Source: Mortierella alpina
Lineage: Eukaryota > Mortierellomycota > Mortierellomycetes > Mortierellales > Mortierellaceae
Assembly (NCBI GenBank): GCA_029449245.1
Contig: JANATF010000003.1
Coordinates: 806,001-870,000 of the forward strand
Direction: 5' to 3'
Length of the DNA: 64,000 bases
Within the stretch, counting starts at the first letter, position 1. The number at the start of each line of letters is the position of its first letter. The translations under genes were made by a program, and so were the position numbers. The notes under the pieces are model-generated. The model worked only from the letters and a program-made list of their open reading frames with translations. It did not search any database and was not told the DNA's origin. This document shows, piece after piece, positions 46,207-58,169 of this stretch.

Positions 46207-47385
46207 ATGTCTCTTGCCTCGGCCAACGTGTCGTATCCAGCCCATGTGCGCATGCACCAGCACCAACAATCACAGCCCTACGGACACCCTCACCACCTCG
46301 ACACCTCTCCCATCATGAGCCACGAGTCGCTCCCAAGCAAACTCGGCAACGCTTCTCCCTCACACTCACTCTCGCCCATGGAGCCCTCGCTCCACCACCC
46401 CCATCATCCCCAGCACCACCACTACCACCCACAACAACACCAGCAACCGTCCTCATATCACCACAGCCAGGCACCGTACCAGGCCCCCACGCCGCCCTAT
46501 AACCCTCGATCCAATTCCATCGATCTGGCTCAAAAGCCCACCCTGCCCTACCCAAGACGACCCTCCCACCCCTATGCCTCCTCGCATCCATACTCTCCTC
46601 CAACCCTGCCTCCGCTAACAAACCACCTGCCACCTTCGCCTCAAAGCCCCATTGACTCTGGATCGCTTCATTATCCGATCCAGAGCAGTAACCGAGACGA
46701 CCGACCGCTCTCTACATACCAGCACTACCGATCCTCCATGTCCTCGTCCCCTCCACCCAGTTCCTCCGGTGCAGCCTCTGCCACCTCTCCCTCGGCCAAC
46801 ACCACAGCCTCGGGGCTTCCCCTCTCTGCCACCGATCGCCGTGAGCGCAACAAGGCGGCCTCTGCGAAGTATCGAGCCAAGAAGCATTATCAGTCGGGCG
46901 AGATGCGACAGCAGATCAATGTTCTGCAGGATCAGAATAACGTCCTGACACGGCAGTTGGACGAGTCTCGGACTGAGAATGCATCGCTGAAGCACTTGGT
47001 CGAGAAGCTAAGGGGACGACTGGTGGCCGAGAAGGTCCTGAAGCGCTTGCGTGAAGTGGGTCGAGAGAAGAAGAAGATGAGCATTAACAACAACAACAAC
47101 ATCAACCACAACAAACGGAGGCTGAATGGAGGCAAGGCTGTCTCGTCGTTGGCACATCTGGCTGCTGCCAGCGATAGTGAAGATGACAACAACCACGACG
47201 AGGAGGAGGATGATGATAGTGATCTGGTGGGGGATGTGGATGTTGAATACGGCGATGAGGACGAGGACGAGGAGGATGCGGAGCTCCAAAAACGCCAGAA
47301 CGAACGAAAACCTAATACCCGGCGCAGAGTGACACGGGCAGAGGACAACGACGACGATGATGATGATGACTACCTTGCGAACTAG
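46207..47385 (+). CDS. bZIP transcription factor
   Basis: Nuclear DNA-binding regulator of 392 residues in a single exon. Residues 1-205 are a Pro/His/Ser/Gln-rich, probably activating, region. The basic region starts near residue 210 (DRRERNKAASAKYRAKK) and has the N-x7-R signature in NKAASAKYR. It is followed by a leucine zipper with heptad hydrophobics through residues ~240-270 (INVLQDQNNVLTRQL, then LKHLVEKL). Asn repeats and a very acidic Asp/Glu tail (about residues 320-390) end the protein. Related basic regions occur in fungal amino-acid and sulfur regulators, but I cannot assign a target. The ATG at 46207 was chosen because the upstream frame has no similarity and overlaps a TATA box. 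AATAAA at 47498-47503 is a likely polyadenylation signal. Confidence 0.88.
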   Translation: MSLASANVSYPAHVRMHQHQQSQPYGHPHHLDTSPIMSHESLPSKLGNASPSHSLSPMEPSLHHPHHPQHHHYHPQQHQQPSSYHHSQAPYQAPTPPYNPRSNSIDLAQKPTLPYPRRPSHPYASSHPYSPPTLPPLTNHLPPSPQSPIDSGSLHYPIQSSNRDDRPLSTYQHYRSSMSSSPPPSSSGAASATSPSANTTASGLPLSATDRRERNKAASAKYRAKKHYQSGEMRQQINVLQDQNNVLTRQLDESRTENASLKHLVEKLRGRLVAEKVLKRLREVGREKKKMSINNNNNINHNKRRLNGGKAVSSLAHLAAASDSEDDNNHDEEEDDDSDLVGDVDVEYGDEDEDEEDAELQKRQNERKPNTRRRVTRAEDNDDDDDDDYLAN

Positions 47386-48649
47386 TATGGAGCCCTTACC
47401 TCCCCCTTCCTTACTCCCCATATCCACTCTCGTTTGTCTACGCACAATTACAACCTACCCTGTAACATCACCTTGTATATGATAACAAATGAATAATAAT
47501 AAAAACCTATATGGCACAGCATACAAACCGCTCCACAAAGTGAAGAGAGATCGGCATTTGTACGTGAGAGAACTGCCCAACCAAGGGAACATCGGCGAAT
47601 TGCTTATCCTTTGCCACTCTTCACACACGCATTCTCTCTCGCTCGCTCTCTGGTGCACCGCGTGCCCATGGATGACACATCCAAGAATCGTGGCATGCTT
47701 TCAGAGTTCGTATCCGCACCTGGGAGGTGAACAGGGCGCACAAAGCGAGGCAAACAAACAATGAAGGACAGGGCAGACGAAGGTAAAAAAAAATCTGGCC
47801 AACGAGCGTGCAGTATTCGGGTCAGAGGCCGATGATGCCATCTGCACCGAATCTTGGGTGATTTTCAGTTTTTAAATTGCCTACGTAGTATTCTAAAAAC
47901 GACACTTGACAAAAGTAAAAAAAGCCAGGCGTGTTTGACAGACTGACCGGGCCTCACTACCAAGGGGGGCCCATTCCAAGCTGCAGGCCGGCCTTTGGCC
48001 ATCATGAGAGTCTTTTCACTGTCTGTACGTGTTCTCATGCGAACCCGCAACAATGGCACAAGATGGCGCGATTTCGAGCCACGGAGGGGTGATTGTTTTA
48101 AGGTTTCCGTGTTCGTCTTGCCGTCAATGCGGAGGCGCGATGGCGCCATTTCACGAAATCATGATGTTTTGAATATCACACGCCACACTCACACTCCTGG
48201 GACGAGAGAGTCCTCTGGCTTCTGTCGCCCCTCAGCCAAAAAAATGGTGTGCTTGCAAATCCAAACCCTGTTTCTACTGCACGTAAACTACATATACCTC
48301 ATGGTGTAGAAATGTTCCCACAAAGTTGCTCCGCGACATGATCGGGCACGCTGTCGTAGGATACAAGTACACACATGCTCCGTAGGATACCGGGAACTTT
48401 GTTCTTTAAAAGGAACAAAAGAGTTCTCACGACGGGGAGCCATCGTGGGAGTTTGAATGGGAGACCAATAGAATCGTTTACTGTTATACTATACAAGAAG
48501 GGCGGAGAGAACAAAAGGCAGAGAGAAGATCCTACGCGCGACGAGGATCTTGTCACCATTGAACTTTCGTCGCCAAGAAAAAAAAAGACAGGCAAAACCG
48601 TAGAAAAATAAAATAATAACATGAACGACGCGCTATCTAATGTAAAGGA
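47386..48649. other. Convergent intergenic region after the bZIP gene
   Basis: 3' flanks of the bZIP gene (+) and of the SS18-like gene (-). A polyadenylation signal AATAAA lies at 47498-47503. No gene-like frame, RNA or repeat was recognised in the remaining 1.1 kb. Confidence 0.45.
47498..47503 (+). terminator. Polyadenylation signal of the bZIP gene
   Basis: AATAAA about 113 bp after the bZIP stop codon, in an A/T-rich run. Confidence 0.5.
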
Positions 48650-51600
48650 TTACAAGTTCAAAAACCCACTCATCATATCGTCGTCGTCGTCGTCATTCAT
48701 CATGCTGCTCTCCATCTCGATCGATCCAAGTCCTTGGCCCTCCTGCAGATCCTTGTCTGCACTATTATCTCCATACTCGCCATTCGAATTGTCTCCATAG
48801 AGATGCTGCTGGTGCTGGTGATGATCATTGTTCGAGCTCGAGTGCGAGTCCATGTCCATGGTCGACATATCCATATCTATCAGCCCCATGCCCATGTTGA
48901 GCATATCGTCCTCCTCTTCGTGGCCACCAGTAACAACAGACGACGGCAAGCTGATATTCTTGGAGGACTCATCCTCCTGACCAATCGTCGTAAAGATTTC
49001 AGCATCGCTGTTCGCGTTGTTGCTGCCACTGTTTGATAGCGGCGTCCCTTGCAGGCTCATGCTGTTGCCAGCAGTGGGTGTGTTTTGTGCGCTGCTATGG
49101 TTGCTGTTATTGCTATGGCTGCTGTTGTTGTTGTTGCTGTTCTCAAACGACGCACTTGCTCCTTGCTGCTGTCTTTGCATCGGCATCTGCTGAGGCGATT
49201 GGAGCTGCTGAAACTGCTGCTGCTGATGTTGTGAAAACTCAACAGATCCTGATCTCGATCCTGGCAAAGACTGCATTCCAAGCCGGGAAGCAGGCGCCGG
49301 CGAACCTTGTTGACTTGCATTGGCCATCATATTGGCACTGGCAGAGCCACTCAGGTCAATCGATCCTGCCCGACTAGGAACGTGGTTCATCATCGAGGAC
49401 GGCGGTGGACTAAACATGGCAGGGCTTGCTCGACCTGGGCTCATCATAGGGCTGTTCTGCCGGCTGTGTTGACGCTGCTGCTGCTGAAGCTGTTGTTGTT
49501 GTTGCTGCTGCTGCTGTAACTGCTGTTGTTGGTGCAAATGCTGTTGTAATTGCATATGCTGCTGCTGTTGCTGCTGTTGCTGTTGCCATTGTTGATGTTG
49601 GAACTGCTGCTGCTGATGCTGCTGCTGTTGCTGTTGCTGCTGTTGGTGTTGCTGTTGGTGGTGTTGCTGCTGTTGCTGCTGTTGCTGCTGGAGCTGCTGG
49701 TGATGATGGTGTTGCTGCATCATATGCAACTGCAGCTGACTCATCTGGTGCTGCTGGTGTGGTCCTAGTTGCATCTGCACTCCGTGGCTTCCTAGCATAT
49801 GTTTTCCAGACAACTGCATCGGCATAGACATTGGCATCTGCATAGGCATCTGCATAGGCATGGACATAGGCATACCCATGGGTATGGGCTGACCCATAGA
49901 GTTCATTCCTACGTTCACTGGCATACTCATAGGTTGGCTAATACCAACTCCCATGCCCACTCCCATGCCCATATTCATGCCCATGCCCATAGGCATGGAC
50001 TGCTGCGACATCGCTGGCTGCGGACCCATAGTCGCCATTCCTCCTGCGGGCGACATGGGAGTCGACATAGGCCGCGGCTGAGCTGCCATAGCGGGACTTG
50101 CGGTGTGTGACTGGAATGGTGGCGTGAACACTGCAGGGGGCGTGGGGACATTGGGGACGGATCCGGGTACTGGCTGGCTAACTGCTGACGCAAGCTGCGT
50201 TGGCACGGGCGATGCTGTCCGCTGATGATTCGAGTCCTGTAGAGACGGCAGCTGCTGGGGCATAGCCGAATGAGCGACGTTAGGCGAGGAGGCTGCTGAA
50301 CCTTGACCACCGAATTGCTGCGGAAGCATCTGGTGCGTCACCAGGGGCGAGCCGGTCCTGCTTCCACTGCTCTGAAGTTTGAGGTTCTGGACCTGCTGCT
50401 GATGTGCAGGGGAGCCTGGAACGACGGCCCCGCCTTGAGGCGATGACGGCACATGCGCTTGCGCCTGAGCCAGTGCGGGGCTATTGGCTGCGCTTCCCGG
50501 CCCTTGTTTAAGATGAGCAAGACCGCCCAGGGCTGGAGATGAATGTGCTGACGCTGAACCTGCCTGGCTTGCTCCTGGAATCGGAGCCGGGCTTTGTGCT
50601 GTGCCATTAGACAGTGGGTTTCCGGTCTGCGGGGTCGTGGACGCCGATACCGATGATTGTGCCGATGGCGATCCCAAACCATGACCCTCTGGCGCAACCG
50701 TTGCTGCCTTCGCTGCTTCTGTCATCGGTGAAGTTGTGTCTCCCCCGTCGATCACATCAGTCTCTTGATTCTGGGTCTGTGCGGTAGCATCCACGATTGG
50801 GGATACTGCAGTTACTCCCGAGGACGAAGGAGTAGCCACTTGAGCTTGCACTGTAGATTCGACCGACTGTTGAAACGACTGAGACGTTGGCGCGGCACTG
50901 CTAGATGAGGTGGCCAAGGGTATAGGGGGTGTGGGAGTCGAGGCATGAGGGGTCGCTCCAGACAAGTCGTTGGCTGGTGGCGGTTGCGAGAGAGCAGCCA
51001 GCTGCTGTGGCTGTGGCTGCTCTTGTAGTAGCGATCGCTGCTGTTGCTGCTGTTGCTGTAGACGCTGCTGCTGCTGTTGATGCTGCTGCTGTTGCAAACG
51101 TTGCTGCTGCATCCACTGCTGTTGCTGAAGTGGCGACAAGTTGGGTGGGGGCCGTTGTGCGGTAAAAGTGGGTGCCTGACTCCCAATGACAGGAGCAACA
51201 TTAGCTGCAGGCGATGCTGACGATCCAATGATAGGAGTTGCTAACGGTACGGGAGCGGTGGTCGCTCCGGCGCTTCCCATCGAACTCATAGCCGTTCCGT
51301 TGGCTAAAGCCGGCGCAGTTGCGGTCAGTGACGGGGCTGTGATATTGATGAGACCAGTAGTGCTGCCTGCTACAGCTTTGGTCTCGGATGGTCCCGCTTT
51401 TGAAGACGATGGGGTCAAGTGCTTGCCCTTCATGGCTTTTTGTGCTGCTGCGTATGCGACAGCCACCCGAGGAAGGGCGGCCATTGCTCGGGCAGCAGAT
51501 GGAAATCTTGCAGGTGGCAGCGGCGACAAGTCCGGCTTTGGCGGCGGCTCCTTGATCAACTGCGTTTGTATCAAAATTGCAACAACAAGGATGGGCATTT

Positions 51601-52461
51601 TGCGTGAATAAATGAACGCGTCGTATCGTCCGTAACCCTGCTTTGACCCGCGCATGTGCATCAGTGGAAAAATCCCTGCGACCACACACACACAAACTCA
51701 CCGGAATGGTTTTGCTGATTTCAGTCCATGTAGCTAGATACGACAAGGTTGCCTGGAGACGGGCTTGGTACCTAAGAATTACAGTGCCAGAAAAATACAG
51801 GACAACGCGTATCATTAGAAAACAGGTCATAGAAGTAAAGTTTACGGCTCGCTTATTAAAACTGCATGCAGTGCTTACTTTAAACAATCTGGGTCTGCGG
51901 AAAGCCCGCTGCTCTGGTAGTCGATACACACTGTAATTAACTCCTTGTTCAGCTCAAGCAACTAATGTCGCAGCACACCAGTATGAGGGGGAGAGCGAGA
52001 GAATGTTGTGTTAGATGCGGGCTCCAGAGTGCGTGGTGGAGTGATCACTGTCTCAAGCCTTTTTGCCCGTTGTCTCCCTTACCGCTTGCACGACTTGCTC
52101 ATTAATGTCCATGTTAAAGTGCTTTGTCGCCACTGGTGTTGCAGGAATACCGTTATTAAGAACCGAGGGTGGAGGTGGCATAACACCTGTGGGAAGTGCG
52201 GGGACGCCATTGGGAAGTGGCTTGCCTGCTTGAGCTATATGAAGGTGCTGCTGCTGCTGTTGCTGCATCTGGGCAAGCATCCGCTGTTGCTGTTGCTGCT
52301 GCTGCTGAAGGATGAGATTGTTCTGCATCGGATGAGGTGGTCCAGCCATATGTGGCAGCCTCATCTGGGCGTGAGTCGCTTGCGGTTGCTGTATCATCCC
52401 TGGAGGATGTCCCATCAGTTGCTGCGGCTGTTGCTGTTGCTGCTGTTGTTGCTGCTGCTGC

Positions 52462-52547
<86 letters not shown>

Positions 52548-52572
52548 CTGTTGCTGTTGCTGATGCTGTTGT

Positions 52573-52604
<32 letters not shown>

Positions 52605-52877
52605 AAGTTGCTGATGAAGCAGGTGCTGGTGCTGCTGAAGCTGCTGGATCTGGAACTGGAACTGCTTCTGCTGCTGCGGCGTCTGGTTCTTCATGGTAGC
52701 CTGTTGCTGTAATAGCTGCTGCTGCTGGAGCTGCTTTTGCTGGAGCTGCTGAAGTATCATTTGTTGCTGCTGCTGTTGGAGCTGCAGCTGCTGTTGCTGC
52801 TGTAAGTGATGATGTTGTTGTTGCGCATGCTGCATCGATGTCATTTGCTGAAGATGCGGTGGTTGTGGTTGCTGCAT
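48650..52877 (-). CDS. SS18: SS18/SSXT-family chromatin-remodelling subunit with poly-Q
   Basis: SS18 proteins are co-activator subunits of SWI/SNF-type complexes. Four exons (52083-52877, 51879-51961, 51702-51771, 48650-51559) join to 1,285 residues. The SSXT motif, residues ~266-316, is assembled across exons 2 and 3: LLELNKELITVCIDYQSSG, then YQARLQATLSYLATW, matching the family pattern D/E-N-x-L-I, Y/N-Q-x-x-G, Y/N-Q-x-x-L-x-x-N-L-x-Y-L-A. Upstream is one of the longest poly-Gln runs in the window (about 60 Gln with single His interruptions, residues ~95-155). Downstream are Ala/Ser/Pro-rich, Gln-rich and Met/Gly-rich (MPMGM-type) regions and an acidic end (NDDDDDDMMSGFLNL). The ATG at 52877 is the first on the coding strand. 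Metazoan SS18 has the motif at its N-terminus; here it is internal. Confidence 0.85.
52425..52615 (-). repeat. CAG/CAA poly-glutamine tract
   Basis: Nearly uninterrupted CAA/CAG codons on the minus strand, including a pure (CAA)n run around 52470-52518. Such runs are prone to length change. Further Gln-rich blocks occur at 49490-49700, 51000-51130 and 52700-52820. Confidence 0.85.
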
Positions 52878-54206
52878 GGTGTTAGTGCTGAGACAGTGGC
52901 CGTGCTGGACAGACAAGGAGGCCGGAAAGTGCGAAAAGACAGAAGTGGGATGTTGGATCAGATTGGAGCTTAGGCGAGAGTCGTGTCCTGCTTGTCCAGA
53001 TTATGAGCGAAATGCAGGGCCTATATAGCTGAGAGAGAGGCTCGGGCGTGATCCGGACGCGTCCAGGTGATCCCGGGGAGTGCTCGCTTGGGTTCTTGTT
53101 GCGAGCAGGCCGTTGAGCGGAGGACTTGGGTTCCTGACTGAGGATGGATAAGAACCGTTGGAAAAGGAAGATTTAGAGCGTAGATGGAATAGGAAAAAAT
53201 GAAAAAAGCAGGTACGCAAACTGGTTTCTCGGCTCTCGAAAATACAGGGAAGGAAAAGAATGAACGAAATATGTAGCGCGGGCAGTGCGGGCCTTGTTGA
53301 TGGGTCTAGAGGTCCATCGCGGTGGCAGCTCGGGTCAGGGAAACGCAGTGGATCGGAGAGCCTCTTGCCGCAAGGGTGGACTGATGGGAGTGCGGTGGGA
53401 TGATGTGGGTTGAGAAAAGCAGATGGCAGATGTGTTTGGAGGGGCTCCAGAAGGGGTGTGAGGTGGCTTGGCTTCGTGCGCACTCTTTTTCACACACAGG
53501 CGCACACGTCTTTGATGCGCACCTCTGCTCTCGTCGTCAACCACCGCCTCGGTGCTAAAACGTGCTAGGGCCAATTCGCAGAAGACACCAACCAGGCACC
53601 GCGGCTACCTGAAACAGGGTACTTTGCCAAGCAATCCTTCCGGTCCAAGTGCGATACTAGACTTGATACATCCCTCTATGTTTAAACACACCTCTGGGCC
53701 GTAATAGCGACAGCTCATTTCCACGTCGCTCTTTCCTTTCTACGAGTTTCATGAACTCGACGCACTACGGCACTCAGTCTGTCATGGTCCTGTGCAAGAA
53801 TCAACCACACTTTCTACTAAAAGACCATGAGGTATTGCTCTCTGCTTTTAGCAACAACTACGGGCAGCCACACGTATCGTTGTCAACCCCTGGTCTAGCC
53901 ATGACGCGAAGGACATCTAAAGAGATAATTGTGCTATCATACTCAGTGACCTTTACACAACACATGAGGGCAAATGAAACTGGCCTGATCGTTGCCACCG
54001 AACCCTCCATAAATTCCGAACACCTCGCGGCGACTCGTCTTCGGATCTTCTCCACGCCCTTTCATCCGTCTGCGACCTTACACACCCTTTGCATCCTCAC
54101 ATCTCCTCCCACCTTGATATACACAAGACCATGTCTGCGTTACTTAAAACCCTCACCTTCAACGCGCTCCAGAAGAAGCCCATCCTATCGTCCCGTAGCG
54201 CCAACC
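52878..54206. promoter_or_regulatory. Divergent promoter region of the SS18-like gene and the orphan gene
   Basis: About 1.3 kb between divergent genes. TATATAG on the minus strand at 53022-53028 lies 145 bp above the SS18 ATG and is a fair TATA box. Frames on both strands in this region have no family similarity and are not called. Confidence 0.4.
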
Positions 54207-54879
54207 ATGAACTCGCTCGTCACGTAGTGAGCAAATGGGACATCCCGGACTTTGACACATTTTCACCCATCGCACATGCAGTGGGATCAACAACTTCGTT
54301 TATCTCAAGACCTCCAAGGATGACTCCTCTCACGATCAGCTCGTTTTCGACTGCAGTCGCGATAACATCTACAATTTTGACAAGGCCTTGTTCTCGGACC
54401 TGGGGTCTCTATTATGTCTCTACCGCCTTGGCTGTACCCTCCCTTCCGCGGTCCGTGTCGAGAAAACGGACAAGTCCGCATGGTGGTCTGCACTCAGCCA
54501 TAGGGCCTCTGGCAATTTTTTTGGATTCGCTGATATCAAAGGAAGAGTCGCCCTTCGCATCCGAGGTGAAGAGGTGTTCTTGCGTGAGTACAGGTGCAAG
54601 AGCGGCGATCGCAAGAGTGCCTGGAACGCCATGGTCAGATTAGAGGAACAACAATCCAAAGATAATCTAGCAGAGCCTTACTTGGATGAATTGCCACAAG
54701 AGCTGGTCAATAATCTCTCTGCGCCCGAGACGGGAGATCCAGCCCTGTTGGAAGAGCTGAGCAAGTTAGTCGAAGACAATAGGGTCTTCAAGGAAGACAT
54801 GATTGAGCTATTGAGCTATCTGGCTTCGGATCAGTGCGCGCTTGGATACGACGATCTCGTCGCCGGGTATGAAGCCTAA
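54207..54879 (+). CDS. Orphan protein of about 205 residues
   Basis: No family recognised. The reading frame from 54282 to the stop at 54879 is well formed and protein-like: INNFVYLKTSKDD..., LFSDLGSLLCLYRLG, then FFGFADIKGRVALRI, then a helical acidic C-terminus with ELPQELVNNL and IELLSYLAS. Its 5' part needs splicing. A 20-bp first exon (54207-54226, beginning MNSLVT) with donor GTGAGC joins to an acceptor CAG before 54282 and restores frame, giving 205 residues. GTAGTG three bases earlier would also work and drop one codon. No signal peptide or membrane segment is seen, so it is probably cytosolic or nuclear. The longer frame starting at 54131 is open but ends in a different register and is not favoured. 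Confidence 0.6.
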
Positions 54880-55555
54880 TTTGATGTGTTACATCAACTA
54901 CAACCTCAACGCGAGGCACAGCAATGTCTGCGTGCGTTATAATTCATGTGGGCTATTTCAGTCATTTCAGGGGTCAGTTCCAAGCGGATGGCCTGTCCCT
55001 GGTGATGATTTGTGTGTCCATGCTGAGCCTGAATAAACCTTTGCACTTAGCCCGCTACTCTCTACCCACTCGTAAGACATTGTTGACGTCCTTGTTGTCT
55101 TTCTATGTCTGATCTTCTTCTTCCTGTTCGAGTGTAGACCACCTTGGATGAGCAGAGCGCCCGCTGTTCGTTTCCTTGCCAAGCAAGTATGGCCATTATA
55201 TTGATATCTTTGCGTGGCTGCCCCCTATCAAGTTACATTGGATGAGTTGATCAAACTCTGGATGCGACACCATGACGATGACCAGGTCGATTGGATAGGC
55301 CCCTGGTTTCTATGCAAATTCCATGTACCTTTCAAGCTGATAGAGAGTCGACAAAAGACGTTGAACAAGACAGCGTTTGACAGTCAATGTGCCAAGTCTC
55401 AGCTTGCGTGAGGCGGTGTAATAGAACGCGTTCAAAAGTGATCCAGAACCCTCCTGATCACATATCTTGCATTCCTCTCGTCTCATCCCTACCCTTGAAT
55501 TTTTGACCATACTGCCTCTTTTCTTTCTGTAGTCCCTGAAATCCCCCCACACGCG
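54880..55555. other. Intergenic region between the orphan gene and the CotH-like gene
   Basis: About 680 bp with the orphan gene's 3' UTR and the CotH-like promoter. A sequence resembling AATAAA occurs at about 55033 (ctgaataaacc) and may be the polyadenylation signal. No further gene was seen. Confidence 0.4.
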
Positions 55556-57364
55556 ATGCGAATCCTTCACCTTTCGAGTCTCTTGGCCTTGGTATCCAGC
55601 GTTTTGGCGGATGGTAAGACCCTCTGCACTCACAGTCGATAATACCTACCCACTACAAAAAATTACCTGGCTCAACAACGGGACTAACAACAACAAGGCG
55701 CGATGTTTCTTTCCATCTCGCAACTCGCGCATAATCATCATTGAGCGCAAATTCATGCAGCCTTCTCGCCTTTGTATCAAACTCACACGGCCACACTCTT
55801 ATACTTTATAATTCTAGCCACCTACAATGTCATTGGTTTCCCGGATGCTAGAGCCAACACGTTCGCCGTTGAAATCAATGGCCAGTTGCACCCTCTGCGC
55901 TCCACCAAAGACTCGTTCCCATTATGGACTACCAAAGTCATGGGTGTATCTGCCCCATCAAGCTACCGATATGTTCAGCTCAACCACAATAATAGGGTCG
56001 TCGCACGCGAAGAATTTGTGCGTAGCCTGACTGGTAGAACCACTACTCCAAATGAGTTCTTCAACCGTGAAAACACCTTCACTGTCCTGCCTGGGATCAA
56101 GCAGGTTTACAAGGACGTTCGTCCCAAGGACATTGGGGTCTTTGACGGCACCCAAATTGCCACTATCCACCTTACGATGGATCCCGCTAAGTTTGACGAC
56201 ATGATGAATCACCCCAAGGACGAGAACCGCGAGAGGGTCCCGGCAAGCTTCAGGTTCATTAACGCCCACAGGGTTTACTCGACGAATGATGTCAAAGTCA
56301 AGATCTCTGGTCATGGCTCACGCAAGTTTAGGAAGGTGTCGCTGCACGTCGAGTTTGAAAAGACCAAGAAAGGGATGTTCTTTGGTCGTTCGGCCATCAA
56401 GTTGCGTGCCGAATACAACGACCCGACCATGATCCGTGAAAAGTTGTACTTGGATCTTCTTGACTCTGTCGGTGTTGGTTCCAGTCAAGGAAGTTTCACG
56501 CGCGTCTATGTCAATGGCAAACCTCATGGTTTATTCCTGATGGTCGAGGACATTGGAGAGTCCATGCTGATGCAAACAATCCACCATGGTGCCATCAAAG
56601 ACGTGAACGCCCTCGGCTCGTTGTACCAGATGGGCACCACTGTGGAATTTAAAGGCATGCAAGCTGCTAGCTATCAGCCAAACCAGTACAAGAACATTAT
56701 TCACGGCAACAATCCCAAGGACGAGCCTATGAAGCAATTCATTGCATTCATGAAGGACCTTGAGGAATGGGACCCTGCTGACACTAAAGGAGTCACGTAT
56801 TGGAAGGAACGGCTGGACCTCGATGGCTTCCTTCGATCTATGGCGCTCGAGTACTTGACTGGCGCCTTTGACTCCTTCTGGTGGAATGCGCATAACTACT
56901 ACATGTACTTCAACCCTCAGAGCAAGGTCTGGCAGTTTATCCCTATAGATTTTGACCACTCCTTTAGTGCAGGCAGACGTCTTGATGTCGATGAAACATA
57001 CAAGGAATACGCACAGACTTGCGAGGGCCCTAACCCCAAGAGTCGACCCATGGTGAGCAAGCTCATCTGCAAAAACAAGGACATCAACAAGAGGTTTGAG
57101 ACCATCCTTCTCACCATAACCCGTGGAGTGTTCAACTATCCGGCATTGGAAAACCGCGTCTATGCTTATGAGAAACAGGTGCAAGAGGAAGTGGCCTGGG
57201 ATTTTGCAATTGACCGCTCAAAGCGGCCCGGACTAGATCTCGGCTGGGACTTCAATAATTTCCACAAGACCATCTGGGGTCCCTTCCCTAAGAAAGATTA
57301 CAAAGGCATCATGCCTTGGATCAGAAGTCGTGTCGAGAGCGTGGCTAACCAGTTCGACCTGTGA
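55556..57364 (+). CDS. Secreted CotH-like protein (CotH kinase family)
   Basis: CotH proteins are atypical kinases first known from bacterial spore coats and expanded in Mucoromycota, where they are surface or secreted proteins. Two exons (55556-55613 and 55818-57364) join in phase 1 to 534 residues. The first exon encodes a clean signal peptide (MRILHLSSLLALVSSVLA). The second holds the CotH domain: NDVKVKISGHGSRKF near residues 180-195, KLRAEYNDPTMIREKLYLDL in the middle, YLTGAFDSFWWNAHNYYMYF and then FIPIDFDHSF with D397 and D399 as probable metal-binding residues. No C-terminal hydrophobic GPI-type tail is present, so it is probably released and not anchored. Substrate unknown. Confidence 0.88.
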
Positions 57365-57773
57365 GAGTGTTTTTTTCAACCAGGCCGACTGAAAAGGAAC
57401 ATCAACTAGTTCCTATTTTTTAACAATCCAAGAGATAGTGCATACCAGTCTCAATGCCTCATGATTTTTAACACAATACCTCTTGGCAAGTTGGGGATCA
57501 GCGATAAGGACCTTAGAATCCCATGCACTTGAGAGAGAGGCATAAAAATACCATGTGGAACTTTATGCCCCTGGAGAGATTACAAGCGAGGCCATTGAAA
57601 AATGTCTTTGACCTCAAACTTTGCCTGAAAAAGCAACATTCGATCAATCCCATTTTTCGAAGCATCATGTCAAGAATTAGGTGGCAAGTTGCTCTCGTGA
57701 AAATTTATATCTTTCTAATACTACTGGGGTTTTTAAAAGGCTACCGCGAGAAGGAAACATCTCCGGATGGGGT
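57365..57773. other. Convergent intergenic region
   Basis: 409 bp between the CotH-like stop and the stop of the small secreted protein, which is on the other strand. A/T-rich, no signal recognised beyond what two 3' UTRs would need. Confidence 0.4.
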
Positions 57774-58169
57774 TTAATCAGAGAAGCTCTCGAGGCATCG
57801 AAGGTACTTGGAGTCGGCATCGTTGCAGTATCCGTCACCGCTGATATCATAACATCCATAACGGATGTAACCGTTATCAGTGTTCTTAATTCTCTGGAAC
57901 TCGAAACCGCCATGGTTGACGCCGTTGAAAATGCACGACCAACCGCCCTTCATGTTCACATCCACGCGTCCCTTGCTGTTTTCGAAAGTCATCATTGAGA
58001 CATAAGGTGCGAAATGTTTCCTCTCCCTCATAAGAGTGGTAAAAGGATCGCGCACAATAACGGCAGCCCAAACTCCAGTAATTCCACCAGAGCTGTACTT
58101 GAAGCAAGCGTCGTGGCTGGCAAGAGCCGAACCAGCGAGGGCAAGAAGGGAAAGAGCTGAAAGACGCAT
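57774..58169 (-). CDS. Small secreted cysteine-containing protein
   Basis: A single exon of 131 residues from the ATG at 58169. The first 17 residues are a signal peptide (MRLSALSLLALAGSALA, cleavage before SHDAC). The mature part of about 114 residues has five cysteines, in DACFKY, GWSCIF, RYGCYD, GYCND and LRCLE. The odd count leaves one unpaired or allows a dimer. Beyond size, signal and cysteines there is no recognised domain. It could be an effector-like or wall-associated small secreted protein. A TATATAAAA element lies at 58413-58421. Confidence 0.75.
   Translation of the reverse strand: MRLSALSLLALAGSALASHDACFKYSSGGITGVWAAVIVRDPFTTLMRERKHFAPYVSMMTFENSKGRVDVNMKGGWSCIFNGVNHGGFEFQRIKNTDNGYIRYGCYDISGDGYCNDADSKYLRCLESFSD

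Noticed and set aside
54131-54643. A protein starting MSALLKTLTF
   Set aside because: Open but in another frame than the clearly protein-like sequence, with a Ser/Thr/Arg composition typical of an off-frame reading.
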